DNA of 64,000 bases from Anaerococcus urinomassiliensis (GTDB lineage Bacteria; Bacillota; Clostridia; Tissierellales; Peptoniphilaceae): NCBI RefSeq assembly GCF_900128425.1, contig NZ_LT635782.1, forward strand, positions 1,364,688 to 1,428,687, given 5' to 3'. Under the pieces are notes generated by a model. It did no database searches. It had not been told where the DNA came from and worked only from the letters and a program-made list of their open reading frames with translations. How positions within the stretch are numbered: position 1 is the first letter of the stretch; every line of letters starts with the position of its first letter. Positions 9,192 through 16,674 of this stretch are shown here, one piece after another. The position numbers were made by a program, and so were the translations under genes.

Positions 9192-9570
9192 TATACTAAT
9201 AGCAAGCCACAGCCATAAATTAGCGGAAGGGTTAAAAGAATTAGTAGGCCAAATGGCTGCTGATGTCAATATCGAATACTCTGGTGGAACAGAAGATGGA
9301 GAACTTGGTTCAAACTTTGAAGAAATCAACGAAAAAATGACAAGACTTGCTGAGGATGGAGTAGTAGTATTCTTTGACCTTGGATCATCAATGATGAACT
9401 GTGAGATGGCCTATGATATGCTAGATGATAACCTTAAGGAAAATGTCCTACTAGCTGGCTCTCCCCTAGTTGAATCAAGTGTTGAGATAGCAGTAACTAT
9501 AGACGAAAACACAAGTCTTGACCAAATCAAAGAACAAGTATCTTCCTATCATCTTAATAAATTAGCATAG
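9184..9570 (+). CDS. dhaM: dihydroxyacetone kinase phosphotransfer subunit DhaM (EIIA-Man domain only)
   Basis: This 128-residue protein is the single-domain form of DhaM, with an EIIA-mannose fold. The phosphorylated histidine is H9 in the N-terminal strand (IASHSHKLAEG), and VVFFDLGSSMMN is the conserved strand-loop of the fold. It takes phosphate from HPr and passes it to DhaL-ADP. Enterobacterial DhaM has extra HPr and EI domains; their absence is usual in Firmicutes. It overlaps dhaL by 8 bases and ends the operon. Confidence 0.95.
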   Translation: MINILIASHSHKLAEGLKELVGQMAADVNIEYSGGTEDGELGSNFEEINEKMTRLAEDGVVVFFDLGSSMMNCEMAYDMLDDNLKENVLLAGSPLVESSVEIAVTIDENTSLDQIKEQVSSYHLNKLA

Positions 9571-9696
9571 AACACTTTTGTAAATACAATTTATGTTTTA
9601 TAAATAAACCTCTCTAGATTTTTCTATTATATTAATTTATTGATTAATATTATAAAGTGGGTATATTAATAATATGCAATTTAAGGAGGAAGAATA

Positions 9697-10320
9697 ATGA
9701 AAATTAAAAACCTAAAATACGGAGCATCTGCTCTAGCTTTGGCAGCAGTATTAGCTGCTTGTGGTAACGAAAGTGCCAACAAAGCCAAAGAAGATGTCAA
9801 GGATGCCGCAAGCAATACCGAAGCTGCAGTCACAGAAGAAGTTGACAAGGCAAAGGATAGCGTAGAAGAAAAAGTTGACGACCTAAAATCTGGCATAGAA
9901 GAAAAAGAATTCGCTCTAAGTCTTGATGATGCTGTAGCAAAATTCAAAGAAACTTTCACAGCTGAAGGTCTTGAAATCAACAGTGTAGAACTTGACGAAG
10001 ATGACGGAGTTTATGCTTACTCTATAGAAGGATTTGACGGCGAAAAAGAATATCAAGCAAAAATTGACGCTGAAAGTGGCGAAATCCTAGGTCAAGAGGA
10101 AGAAGTTGATGATGATAAAGACAATGACACAGCAATCGACTTTACTAAAATCCTAGCTCCAAAAGAAGCTATGGCTAAAGCACTTGAAAACAACAAAGGC
10201 TATGTAAAATCATACGAAATAGAAACTAATGACGAAGGCAAAATAGTATACAGCATCGACGTTGAAGATGGCGATGATGTAGAACTTGATGCAGAAAGTG
10301 GAGACATACTTCACAAATAA
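9697..10320 (+). CDS. PepSY-domain lipoprotein
   Basis: A 207-residue surface lipoprotein. A signal peptide ends at the lipobox LAAC (Cys near residue 22), followed by a charged helical linker rich in Lys/Glu/Asp. Two PepSY-type domains follow: roughly residues 70-130 (with the characteristic end AKIDAESGEILGQ) and 150-207 (ELDAESGDILHK). PepSY domains are thought to regulate proteases or bind cell-envelope ligands. The gene stands alone with a strong AAGGAGG site and a terminator directly after its stop. The specific function is unknown. Confidence 0.88.
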   Translation: MKIKNLKYGASALALAAVLAACGNESANKAKEDVKDAASNTEAAVTEEVDKAKDSVEEKVDDLKSGIEEKEFALSLDDAVAKFKETFTAEGLEINSVELDEDDGVYAYSIEGFDGEKEYQAKIDAESGEILGQEEEVDDDKDNDTAIDFTKILAPKEAMAKALENNKGYVKSYEIETNDEGKIVYSIDVEDGDDVELDAESGDILHK

Positions 10321-10321
10321 T

Positions 10322-10350
10322 CACAAAAGGGCCCATAGGGGTCCTTTTTA
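10322..10350 (+). terminator. intrinsic terminator after the PepSY lipoprotein gene
   Basis: AAAAGGGCCC-ATAG-GGGGTCCTTTTT forms a near-perfect stem and ends in T residues two bases after the stop codon. The A-rich left arm gives it potential in the opposite direction too, which would serve the small gene ending at 10348. Confidence 0.8.
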
Positions 10351-10509
10351 CATTGATCTATAATCAGTCCCTCGCCTACTAAATATATATAGGCCAAGTC
10401 CAATTAAAAACACAAGAAATCCCATGCCACCCTTTTTAGTAAAAAACATAAAAACGGATATGCTTATAAAAACTATGGCAAGTATACTTAAAAGCTTTCT
10501 CTCATTCAT
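10348..10509 (-). CDS. tiny two-TM membrane protein (53 aa)
   Basis: The reverse strand encodes a 53-residue protein starting MNERKLLSILAIVF from an ATG at 10509 with a GGAGG ribosome site. It has two hydrophobic stretches (about 5-24 and 29-43) separated by FFTKKGGMGF, and a basic end. The next gene upstream encodes a clear paralogue (FFDKRGGVGF at the same place), which argues that both are real despite their size. No function is known for this kind of protein. Confidence 0.65.
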   Translation of the reverse strand: MNERKLLSILAIVFISISVFMFFTKKGGMGFLVFLIGLGLYIFSRRGTDYRSM

Positions 10510-10535
10510 AATATTCCTCCATTGTTAAATATGTA

Positions 10536-10562
10536 CAAAAAAACCTTCCGCTTGGGAAGGCT
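10536..10562 (-). terminator. intrinsic terminator for the 57-aa membrane protein gene
   Basis: On the reverse strand GCCTTCC-CAAG-CGGAAGGTTTTTTT forms a stem-loop with a seven-T tail, just after the stop of the gene at 10570-10743. Confidence 0.8.
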
Positions 10563-10569
10563 AAAATTT

Positions 10570-10743
10570 TTATCTAGGAACGTAATTTTGATTTTCTTTT
10601 TCTTCCTTTTTACCAAGTCCGAATACTACTGCACCTATCAAAAATACAATAAATCCTACTCCCCCACGTTTATCAAAAAACATATAAACTGAGAAAAGCA
10701 TAGCTACAATTCCTATAATTTGTTGAATCTTAGTTTTGTTCAT
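10570..10743 (-). CDS. tiny two-TM membrane protein (57 aa), paralogue of the neighbour
   Basis: A 57-residue protein starting MNKTKIQQIIGIVAML from an ATG at 10743 behind a GGAG site. Two membrane segments flank FFDKRGGVGF, and the C-terminal tail KKEEKENQNYVPR is polar. It aligns end to end with the 53-residue protein encoded next to it (shared pattern VFMFF/VYMFF, then K-GG-GF-VFLIG), so the two arose by duplication. Each has its own ribosome site and this one its own terminator. Function unknown. Confidence 0.7.
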   Translation of the reverse strand: MNKTKIQQIIGIVAMLFSVYMFFDKRGGVGFIVFLIGAVVFGLGKKEEKENQNYVPR

Positions 10744-10783
10744 AATATCTCCTTATATTTTTTCATATATAATATACTTACCC

Positions 10784-10814
10784 AAAAAAATAAAACTCCC
10801 AAAAGGAGTTTTAT
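10784..10814 (-). terminator. intrinsic terminator for the 66-aa membrane protein gene
   Basis: On the reverse strand TAAAACTCC-TTTT-GGGAGTTTTATTTTTTT makes a stem of about nine pairs and a T tail, 12 bases beyond the stop of the gene at 10826. Confidence 0.8.
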
Positions 10815-10825
10815 CAAGTCAGTAA

Positions 10826-11026
10826 TTAAAAGAAATATTTTGTTCTATTTCTCTTCCTGCCATTAGCATTATCTGATGGATTTCTAAATGCCATGACAAT
10901 AAATAGAATTCCTAGTATTACAGAAACTACTGCAAAAATTGGTTGGTTTTGTTTATATATAAAATATGCAGCTACTAGCCAAATTATACCAACGATAATT
11001 CTTATAGCTTTAGAACTATTAGTCAT
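10826..11026 (-). CDS. small two-TM membrane protein (66 aa)
   Basis: A 66-residue protein with two hydrophobic segments (about 8-24 and 29-47) and a basic C-terminal tail (GRKRNRTKYFF). The ATG at 11026 is preferred over an in-frame TTG just before it because GGAGATAATTG gives it the correct ribosome-site spacing. It is the third small membrane gene in a row on this strand and lies 30 bases downstream of the ABC exporter membrane subunit, so it could share that transcript. No homology to a named family is evident from reading. Confidence 0.65.
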   Translation of the reverse strand: MTNSSKAIRIIVGIIWLVAAYFIYKQNQPIFAVVSVILGILFIVMAFRNPSDNANGRKRNRTKYFF

Positions 11027-11056
11027 CAATTATCTCCTTTCTATTAAAATTTATAC

Positions 11057-12154
11057 TTAGAATGTCTTAAACATTATTAGTACTAAAAAACTGATTACAA
11101 AAACAATTATTGGTAAGATATACTTTCTTGGATGTTTCCAGATTTCATTTTGTGTCTTTGTATTTGTTATAGGCCTTAGACTTTCGAGTTTATATGATAC
11201 AAAAACTTCTATTATTGTTACAATTACCATGTTTACTATTAGCAAATAAGTTGGTTGGACTTTATTAAAATTAATCACTACAATTATGGTATTTATAATT
11301 ACAAAATATAGGGCTAGGACTTTGATATAATCTTTTTGTAGGGTTACATTTGGAAACATTTTATCATAGCTTCTCAAAGCTTCACTTGATGAAAACATAG
11401 TCAATAGTGGAGTGTTTACAGCTCCAACTGCAAAGGCAATAACTAGTCCCATAGCTTCAGGAAGAGCAAGAGATGCAAATATTATCATGACTATAAGCGA
11501 AATAGAGTTTATAATATATACACTTTCAGCAAGAGCAAATTTTAAGAAATAATTCTTTATATGTAATTTATTAATTTTTGTATTAGTTCTTGTAGAAAAA
11601 TATATATCTTTAAATAATACTGAAGATATCGCAATAGTAACTAGACAAGCTATACCACCATAGAGCAAACTATAATTTATTATCATATATAAGGCTATAA
11701 GAGATATGGCTAAAATAAGCAAAAATTTCCCCAGGGAAAGATTTAAAGTATTACTTGCTGAAGCAAAAAAAGTAATAACCAACATAATAAAGGTAACTTT
11801 TACATAAAAATCAAATGGGGCCTTTAGTAGATATAAGGCTATAAAAACTAAGATTAATTTACTAAAAATTGTATCAATTAATATAGCAAGGATAAAATTT
11901 CTATTTAAAGTCTGAGTGCTAACAGGTAAGGCATAATAAGATAAAATTCTATCATTTGCAACATATCCTCTAATATAATAAAAAATTGATCCAACTAGGG
12001 CAACTGCTACAAAAATTAGAAATCTTTCGTTAAAGACAATATCTTGCCTATTTTTTAAAAGTCCATCTAAGACGGCATAGGCAACTATAGCGTAGATAAA
12101 ATATTTTAAGAACCTTTGCCTATCAAGAAGATCTTTGGTAAAAAGTTTAAACAT
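11057..12154 (-). CDS. ABC exporter membrane subunit (365 aa)
   Basis: An almost entirely hydrophobic protein with about ten membrane segments, encoded directly after an ABC ATPase. The frame is open to a TTG at 12166, but the ATG at 12154 has a GGAG site at the right distance (GGAGTGGAAA then ATG), so the protein begins MFKLFTKDLLDRQRF. Its start overlaps the last 8 bases of the ATPase gene, a sign of translational coupling. It probably forms the membrane half of an exporter of peptides, lipids or drugs; substrate unknown. Confidence 0.8.
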   Translation of the reverse strand: MFKLFTKDLLDRQRFLKYFIYAIVAYAVLDGLLKNRQDIVFNERFLIFVAVALVGSIFYYIRGYVANDRILSYYALPVSTQTLNRNFILAILIDTIFSKLILVFIALYLLKAPFDFYVKVTFIMLVITFFASASNTLNLSLGKFLLILAISLIALYMIINYSLLYGGIACLVTIAISSVLFKDIYFSTRTNTKINKLHIKNYFLKFALAESVYIINSISLIVMIIFASLALPEAMGLVIAFAVGAVNTPLLTMFSSSEALRSYDKMFPNVTLQKDYIKVLALYFVIINTIIVVINFNKVQPTYLLIVNMVIVTIIEVFVSYKLESLRPITNTKTQNEIWKHPRKYILPIIVFVISFLVLIMFKTF

Positions 12155-12860
12155 TTTCCACTCCAAAAGATTTCATAATTTCATCAGAACTCAATTTTTC
12201 AACTATTGGTTTTTTCTCGCTAAGTTTGCCATTGTGCAGTAGTATGTATGAATCAGCAACTTCATTTATTGACTCTAGAATATGGGTAGACATAAAAATC
12301 GAACCATATTTTTTGTATTTTTTTAACTCTTGGTACAAAAACACAGTAGATTCAAAGTCTAGGCCATCTACAGGCTCATCTAATACTAAAAAAGGTAATT
12401 TTAGGCCAAGAGCAGCTATAATATAAAATTTCTTGGCATTTCCCATAGATAGATCTTTTAGTATGTAGTTTTCATATTTATTAAAATTAAAACCCTGCAT
12501 CAAGGACTCTATGTAAGTTTCATCGATTTCTTTGCCATATATTTTGTACAAAAAATCTGCATATTCCCAAAAACTCCAGTATCTAAAGGCTTTATCATCT
12601 GAAAAAACTGCCAGCCTATTTTCTTTAAAGTATGGGTCTTTGAAATCAGAATTTTTGCCCATAAAACTAATTTCATCCACCTTGTAATTAGGATGTATGT
12701 CCATAATAGTTTTGATAAGGGTTGTTTTCCCCGAACCATTACTGCCTACAAGTGCCACGACTTCATTTTGATTGAGACTAAAACTGCACCCATCTAAGAT
12801 ATTTTTTTCTGGGTCATACCACGATTTTAAATTTTTCACTGTAAAAAGTTCTTCTACCAT
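12147..12860 (-). CDS. ABC transporter ATP-binding protein
   Basis: A 237-residue ATPase. Walker A VGSNGSGKTT is at residues 38-47, the signature is the variant LSMGN (137-141) in place of LSGGQ, Walker B FLVLDEPVDGLD is at 157-168, and the H-loop histidine follows in MSTHILES. The variant signature is common in bacitracin/lantibiotic-type exporters. It pairs with the membrane protein that overlaps its end. A GGAGG site precedes the ATG. The divergent metal-resistance operon begins 130 bases away and is independently controlled. Confidence 0.9.
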   Translation of the reverse strand: MVEELFTVKNLKSWYDPEKNILDGCSFSLNQNEVVALVGSNGSGKTTLIKTIMDIHPNYKVDEISFMGKNSDFKDPYFKENRLAVFSDDKAFRYWSFWEYADFLYKIYGKEIDETYIESLMQGFNFNKYENYILKDLSMGNAKKFYIIAALGLKLPFLVLDEPVDGLDFESTVFLYQELKKYKKYGSIFMSTHILESINEVADSYILLHNGKLSEKKPIVEKLSSDEIMKSFGVENV

Positions 12861-12932
12861 ACTGGCCTCCTTGAGAATTATTTACCCACTAAATAAATTA
12901 TAAATGTAAAATTATCATAACATATATAAACT

Positions 12933-12982
12933 TTGACATAATGTAAATATCTGCTATAATATATATGAACACATATTCATAT
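12933..12982 (+). promoter_or_regulatory. promoter and ArsR/SmtB-type operator of the metal operon
   Basis: A -35 (TTGACA, 12933-12938) and a perfect -10 (TATAAT, 12955-12960) are 16 bases apart. Directly after the -10 lies the dyad ATATGAA-CACATA-TTCATAT (12963-12982), which is the arrangement of SmtB/CzrA/CadC operators. The regulator would cover the transcription start and be released by metal. The ArsR-family gene that follows is the expected repressor. Confidence 0.85.
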
Positions 12983-12996
12983 GAACAGAGGTGACA

Positions 12997-13290
12997 ATGT
13001 TAAGCATTAAAGATGAAGAAATTTTATTTGATTTAGCTGATCTTTTTAAGGTTTTTGGCGATTCAACTAGGCTTAGGATCATGAATGTGCTTTTTAGTGG
13101 ACCTACTGCTGTAGGCGAAATTGCGGAGGCCTTGGATATGAGCCAGTCGGCTATTAGCCACCAGCTAAAAAGTTTGAAGGATAACAATTTGGTCAGAGCC
13201 AAGAGAAGTGGCAAATCAATGTACTACGAACTTGCCGATGACCATGTAAAGACGATTTTTAAGACAGGAATTGAACATATTAAGGAGTAA
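12997..13290 (+). CDS. ArsR/SmtB-family metal-sensing repressor
   Basis: A 97-residue winged-helix repressor. The HTH core reads AVGEIAEALDMSQSAISHQL, near-identical in pattern to CzrA/SmtB. The C-terminal helix carries acidic and histidine residues (ADDHVKTIFKTGIEHIKE) where alpha-5-type Zn-sensing regulators hold Asp/His ligands. A GTG six bases earlier has been considered, but GAGGTGACA serves as the ribosome site for the ATG at 12997, so that start is used. It heads an operon with an HMA protein and a P-type ATPase and has a matching operator in its promoter, so derepression by Zn, Cd or similar metals is expected. Confidence 0.92.
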   Translation: MLSIKDEEILFDLADLFKVFGDSTRLRIMNVLFSGPTAVGEIAEALDMSQSAISHQLKSLKDNNLVRAKRSGKSMYYELADDHVKTIFKTGIEHIKE

Positions 13291-13293
13291 GTT

Positions 13294-13521
13294 ATGAGAT
13301 TAAAATATAAAGTAGAAAGCAAATCACTATGTGCAAATTGCGCAGCAAAAATAGAAGAAGCTGTCAAAAATATTGACGGAGTAGAGGATGCCAACCTATC
13401 ATTTTTGACAGAAAAATTAAAGCTTGAAGTTAAGGATGATGCAAATCCTGACCAAATCCTAGATGAAGCTAATAAAATTGCTGACAAGTTAGAACCAGGA
13501 ACAGTATTTTTGGCCAAATAG
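13294..13521 (+). CDS. heavy-metal-associated (HMA) domain protein, stand-alone
   Basis: A 75-residue ferredoxin-like HMA domain with the metal-binding motif CANC at residues 13-16. The usual HMA pattern of valine and glycine (IDGVEDANLSFLTEKLKLEV) follows. In most CadA/ZntA pumps this domain is the N-terminal part of the ATPase; here it is a separate gene, 3 bases after the regulator and 1 base before the pump. It may act as a chaperone that delivers metal to the pump. The tight spacing supports a common transcript and a fixed stoichiometry. Confidence 0.88.
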   Translation: MRLKYKVESKSLCANCAAKIEEAVKNIDGVEDANLSFLTEKLKLEVKDDANPDQILDEANKIADKLEPGTVFLAK

Positions 13522-13522
13522 T

Positions 13523-15373
13523 ATGTTTAAATCAATGACAGATGAACACAAAAGTGAGCTTAAGCGATTGATTGTAATTGCCATCCTCACTTTTGTCCTA
13601 GGTATTTATCATCATAGATACGTTTCTGGTCCATATATAATAATAGTATTTGCAATAATATATATAATGGTGGCTTTTGATATTCTAAAAGAAGCATTTC
13701 AAATGCTTAAGCGTGGACAAGCTCTTGACGAGAATTTCTTGATGTCTATTGCTACAATCACAGCCTTTGCAATCGGCCAATATACTGAAGCTGTCGCTGT
13801 AATGCTCTTTTATAATTTTGGTGAGCTTTTTGAAGAAATTGCCACCCATAAGTCTAGAGAAAATATCAAAGGACTACTAAACTTGGTGCCAGAAGTAGCA
13901 AATAAGGTAAATCCAGACGGAAGTACTACAGAAATCGACCTAGATGATGTCGAAGTTGGCGATATACTCCTAGTCCGTGATGGCGAAAAAATCGGTGTTG
14001 ACGGTATTGTAACCAAGGGTCACGGGCTATTGGATACCTCATCTGTAACAGGCGAATCTATGCCAGTTGAACTTGAAGTTGGATCTGAGATTATTTCTTC
14101 ATCTATTATGACAGAAGGAATCATACAAATGGAAGCCAAAAAAGAATTTGAAGATTCTGTAGCTGCCAAAATCATGGAACTTATCGAAGACTCAGCAGGA
14201 AGTAAGTCAGAAAGTGAGAAAACTGTAACTCGTTTTGCAAGGGTATATACACCAATTGTAGTTGTACTTGCAATCTTACTTGCACTGGTGCCTCCCTTAT
14301 TTTTTGGTGGAGCCTGGAATGATTACTTGCTACGTGCTGCAACATTTTTAGTATTATCTTGCCCATGTGCTCTTGTCCTATCAGTACCACTTACCTTTAT
14401 GTCAGGCCTTGGCCTTGCTAGTGAAAATGGGATACTCATCAAGGGAAGCCAATACTTTGAAAGCCTCAACCAGGCCCAAGTCCTATTGACAGACAAGACT
14501 GGAACTCTCACAACAGGCAAATTCAAGGTAGAAGATGTCAAATATTTTGGAGATTATGATAAGGAAGAAACCCTTGATTACATCTACAATATAGAACTTT
14601 TGAGCACCCATCCAATAGCCAAAGGAGTGGTAGAAAGCTTAGATAGAGAAAAAAAACCAGATCTATTTAAAAATGTAACAAACGAAAAAGGCCTTGGGGT
14701 CAAAGCCATCAACCAAAATGACCAAGAAATCAAAATTGGTTCAGCAAAATATGTGGGCTACAAAGAAGAAGAAAAAGATAGGTCAATATATCTTTCTATA
14801 GATGGAAATCTAGCCGCAAAAGTAATAATAGAAGACGATATCAAGGAAAATACAAAAGAAACTATAGATAACCTCAAAGATCACTTCAAAGAAGTCCTAG
14901 TAGTATCTGGCGATAGCGAACAAGTCGTAAAAGAAACATCAAACAAACTCGGACTTACAGACTATTATGCAGAAGTTATGCCAGATGAAAAACTCAAAGT
15001 TTTAAAAGAATTTGAAACAAAGGGAGAAAAAACAGTCTTTGTAGGAGACGGAATAAACGATGCTCCAGTCCTTGCCAATGCAAGTGTGGGAATCTCCATG
15101 GGAGAAACAGCAAGCGACCTTGCCATAGAATCATCAGATATCCTGGTAGTAAATGGCGAATTTGCAAAACTAAATGAATTAATGAAAATATCAGACATCA
15201 CCAATAGAACTGTCAGACAAAACATAACATTCATATTGCTAGTAAAACTAGTAATACTAATCCTAGGATTTTTAGGAAAAGCCAATATGTGGCTGGCAAT
15301 ATTTGGAGATGTAGGAGTATCAATCATTGCCATACTTTGGGCAATGAGGATATTGAAAAAAGGGGAAGTATAA
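13523..15373 (+). CDS. heavy-metal P1B-type ATPase (Zn/Cd exporter, CadA/ZntA-like)
   Basis: A 616-residue P1B ATPase that exports soft metal ions using ATP. Seen: the actuator TGES motif (TGESMPVELE), the ion-binding CPC in the membrane (residues 280-282), the phosphorylated aspartate D324 in DKTGT, the HP locus (STHPIAKG) of P1B pumps and the hinge GDGINDAP (508-515). CPC with no CPH/SPC suggests Zn/Cd/Pb rather than cobalt; copper cannot be excluded. It has no N-terminal HMA domain of its own, that domain being the preceding gene. It is the last gene of the operon, and its stop lies inside a terminator hairpin. Confidence 0.95.
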   Translation: MFKSMTDEHKSELKRLIVIAILTFVLGIYHHRYVSGPYIIIVFAIIYIMVAFDILKEAFQMLKRGQALDENFLMSIATITAFAIGQYTEAVAVMLFYNFGELFEEIATHKSRENIKGLLNLVPEVANKVNPDGSTTEIDLDDVEVGDILLVRDGEKIGVDGIVTKGHGLLDTSSVTGESMPVELEVGSEIISSSIMTEGIIQMEAKKEFEDSVAAKIMELIEDSAGSKSESEKTVTRFARVYTPIVVVLAILLALVPPLFFGGAWNDYLLRAATFLVLSCPCALVLSVPLTFMSGLGLASENGILIKGSQYFESLNQAQVLLTDKTGTLTTGKFKVEDVKYFGDYDKEETLDYIYNIELLSTHPIAKGVVESLDREKKPDLFKNVTNEKGLGVKAINQNDQEIKIGSAKYVGYKEEEKDRSIYLSIDGNLAAKVIIEDDIKENTKETIDNLKDHFKEVLVVSGDSEQVVKETSNKLGLTDYYAEVMPDEKLKVLKEFETKGEKTVFVGDGINDAPVLANASVGISMGETASDLAIESSDILVVNGEFAKLNELMKISDITNRTVRQNITFILLVKLVILILGFLGKANMWLAIFGDVGVSIIAILWAMRILKKGEV

Positions 15374-15386
15374 CTAACCCCTTTTT
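15356..15386 (+). terminator. terminator overlapping the ATPase stop
   Basis: AAAAAGGGG at 15357-15365 pairs with CCCCTTTTT at 15378-15386 across a 12-base loop; the left arm includes the last codons and the stop is in the loop. It ends with five T residues. Confidence 0.7.
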
Positions 15387-15575
15387 AATTTCCCCTATTA
15401 TTGAAATGATGGTATTTTTGATAAGCACATTCTCTACTTTGCCAGTCCAAACACCTGTCATCATAGAGAGAGGCCTTATAGGGCCATCTTTACAAAGAAT
15501 GTGTTTGTATGAAAGATGTTTCGCATTCGCTCAATCAGATTTTGACAAATCACAGATTTGAAACAATCTGATATC

Positions 15576-15616
15576 TGACCTACCATCCATTTTTTTCAAA
15601 AATGGATGGTAGGTCA
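15576..15616. repeat. perfect 19-bp palindrome with 3-base loop
   Basis: TGACCTACCATCCATTTTT at 15576-15594 is exactly complementary to 15598-15616, leaving the loop TTC. Arms this long and without mismatch are stronger than a usual terminator and lack an outer T tract. A wider partial pairing (AGAATGTGTTT near 15498 with AAACACATTCT near 15729) places it at the centre of a roughly 240-base symmetric element. Confidence 0.9.
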
Positions 15617-15950
15617 TTAAACATGACAGTGAGGTGGATGTGATTACGGATAATGGCAAAAGCATGGGATTATAAAGCCCTATTCTAGAGTGGTTTGGAA
15701 CAAATGTATACTCCTTGCTTAGCGAAAAAAACACATTCTAGCTCTCCCCTCTGTCATCCTCGAGGAAGGCCCTTGAGGGCCGACCGAAGGATCTTTACAA
15801 AGAAATTAAAAAGAAATATTTTTCTTTTATTTTAGTAATCAATATCTTTTATTTAAATATTTTTTAAGGCTGTGACTTCGTACCTCGGGGGATAGGAATT
15901 AGGGGTAGCAATTGCCAGTCCGGCCGATCTAGGACAGACCCCTTTTTTCC

Positions 15951-16004
15951 TACGGAAACTCGCTTTTAAAAAGCTATTTCGTGCATCCGCACTTAGTTTC
16001 CGTA
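15951..16004. repeat. 54-bp inverted repeat element
   Basis: TACGGAAACT at 15951-15960 pairs perfectly with AGTTTCCGTA at 15995-16004; a smaller inverted pair (GCTTTTAAAAAGC) lies in the loop. Not linked to a neighbouring gene end. Confidence 0.7.
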
Positions 16005-16028
16005 TAAATGTCATTCTTGATGAAAAAC

Positions 16029-16088
16029 AAACCCTACCATTCGGTAATGCAAACCCCAGTGTCATTCTGAGCAAAAGCGAAGAATCCA
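16029..16088. repeat. 60-bp direct repeat, copy 1 (copy 2 at 16601-16660)
   Basis: AAACCCTACCATTCGG and the following AAACCCCAGTGTCATT reappear at 16601-16660 with a few changes, in the same orientation, both ending in the GTCATTyTGAGC...CGAAG repeat. The pair brackets about 510 bases holding the other palindromes. Confidence 0.8.
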
Positions 16089-16288
16089 TTTTTAAAGAAT
16101 ATTTTTGTAAAAACTATAACAAACTATATTTATAATATTAACAACACACCTATCCCCTTTGGGGACCCTTTAAGGGCGTTGTCCTCACTCGCCGGACTGG
16201 CTGGCGTTCGCCCTCCAAAGGGTCCCCAAGCCCCTACCAAACTCACCCTAACGGCCACTCGCGTGGGGCGGATTATAATATCAACATC

Positions 16289-16396
16289 AAAAATTGGGTT
16301 TTTACAATCTCAAATTTCTAAAAATCGCAAACTCGCTATGCTCAAACAGTGCGATTTTTTAAACGAAATTATGAGATCTTAAAACACCAATTTTTT
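16289..16396. repeat. 108-bp MITE-like imperfect palindrome
   Basis: The left arm begins AAAAATTGG and continues through AATCTCA, AATTTC and AAATCGCA; the right arm mirrors these in order (TGCGATTT, GAAATT, TGAGAT, CCAATTTTT). The element would fold into one hairpin of about 45 pairs with a short loop around 16331-16345. No transposase is encoded inside, as expected of a miniature element or remnant. Confidence 0.75.
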
Positions 16397-16674
16397 CCAC
16401 CTCTAAGCTTAGTTATATTTCCCGGCTCCCCTGTCATTCTGATTGAGCGCTAGCGAAAGAAGAATCTCCTGGCGTAGTGTTTCTCTATGAGATCCTTCGG
16501 TCAGTCCTTGTTAGGCTTCCCACTGGGATGACAGGGTGGAACGGAGGGATCTTTCGGTCGCATTCGCTCCCTCGAGGATGACAATAGGGTAATGGAATCC
16601 AAACCCTATCATTCGGCAATGAAAACCCCAATGTCATTTTGAGCTGAAATCGAAGGATCTTTCTTTTAAGTCTT

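Larger units (their letters stand above)
15387..16674. other. gene-free island of palindromes and dispersed repeats
   Basis: No convincing gene is present in these 1.3 kb. The sequence is a patchwork of inverted repeats and short dispersed elements, several with GC content well above the surrounding genes. Six elements share the ends GTCATyCT and GAAGGATC (about 15751-15793, 16060-16088, 16431-16467, reverse copies at 16490-16533 and 16548-16583, and 16632-16660). Larger hairpins are listed separately. Open frames here are short, overlap on both strands and lack ribosome sites. Confidence 0.75.

Noticed and set aside
15289..15561. Rightward frame overlapping the end of the metal ATPase
   Set aside because: It starts inside the ATPase gene in another frame, crosses the terminator and enters the repeat island.
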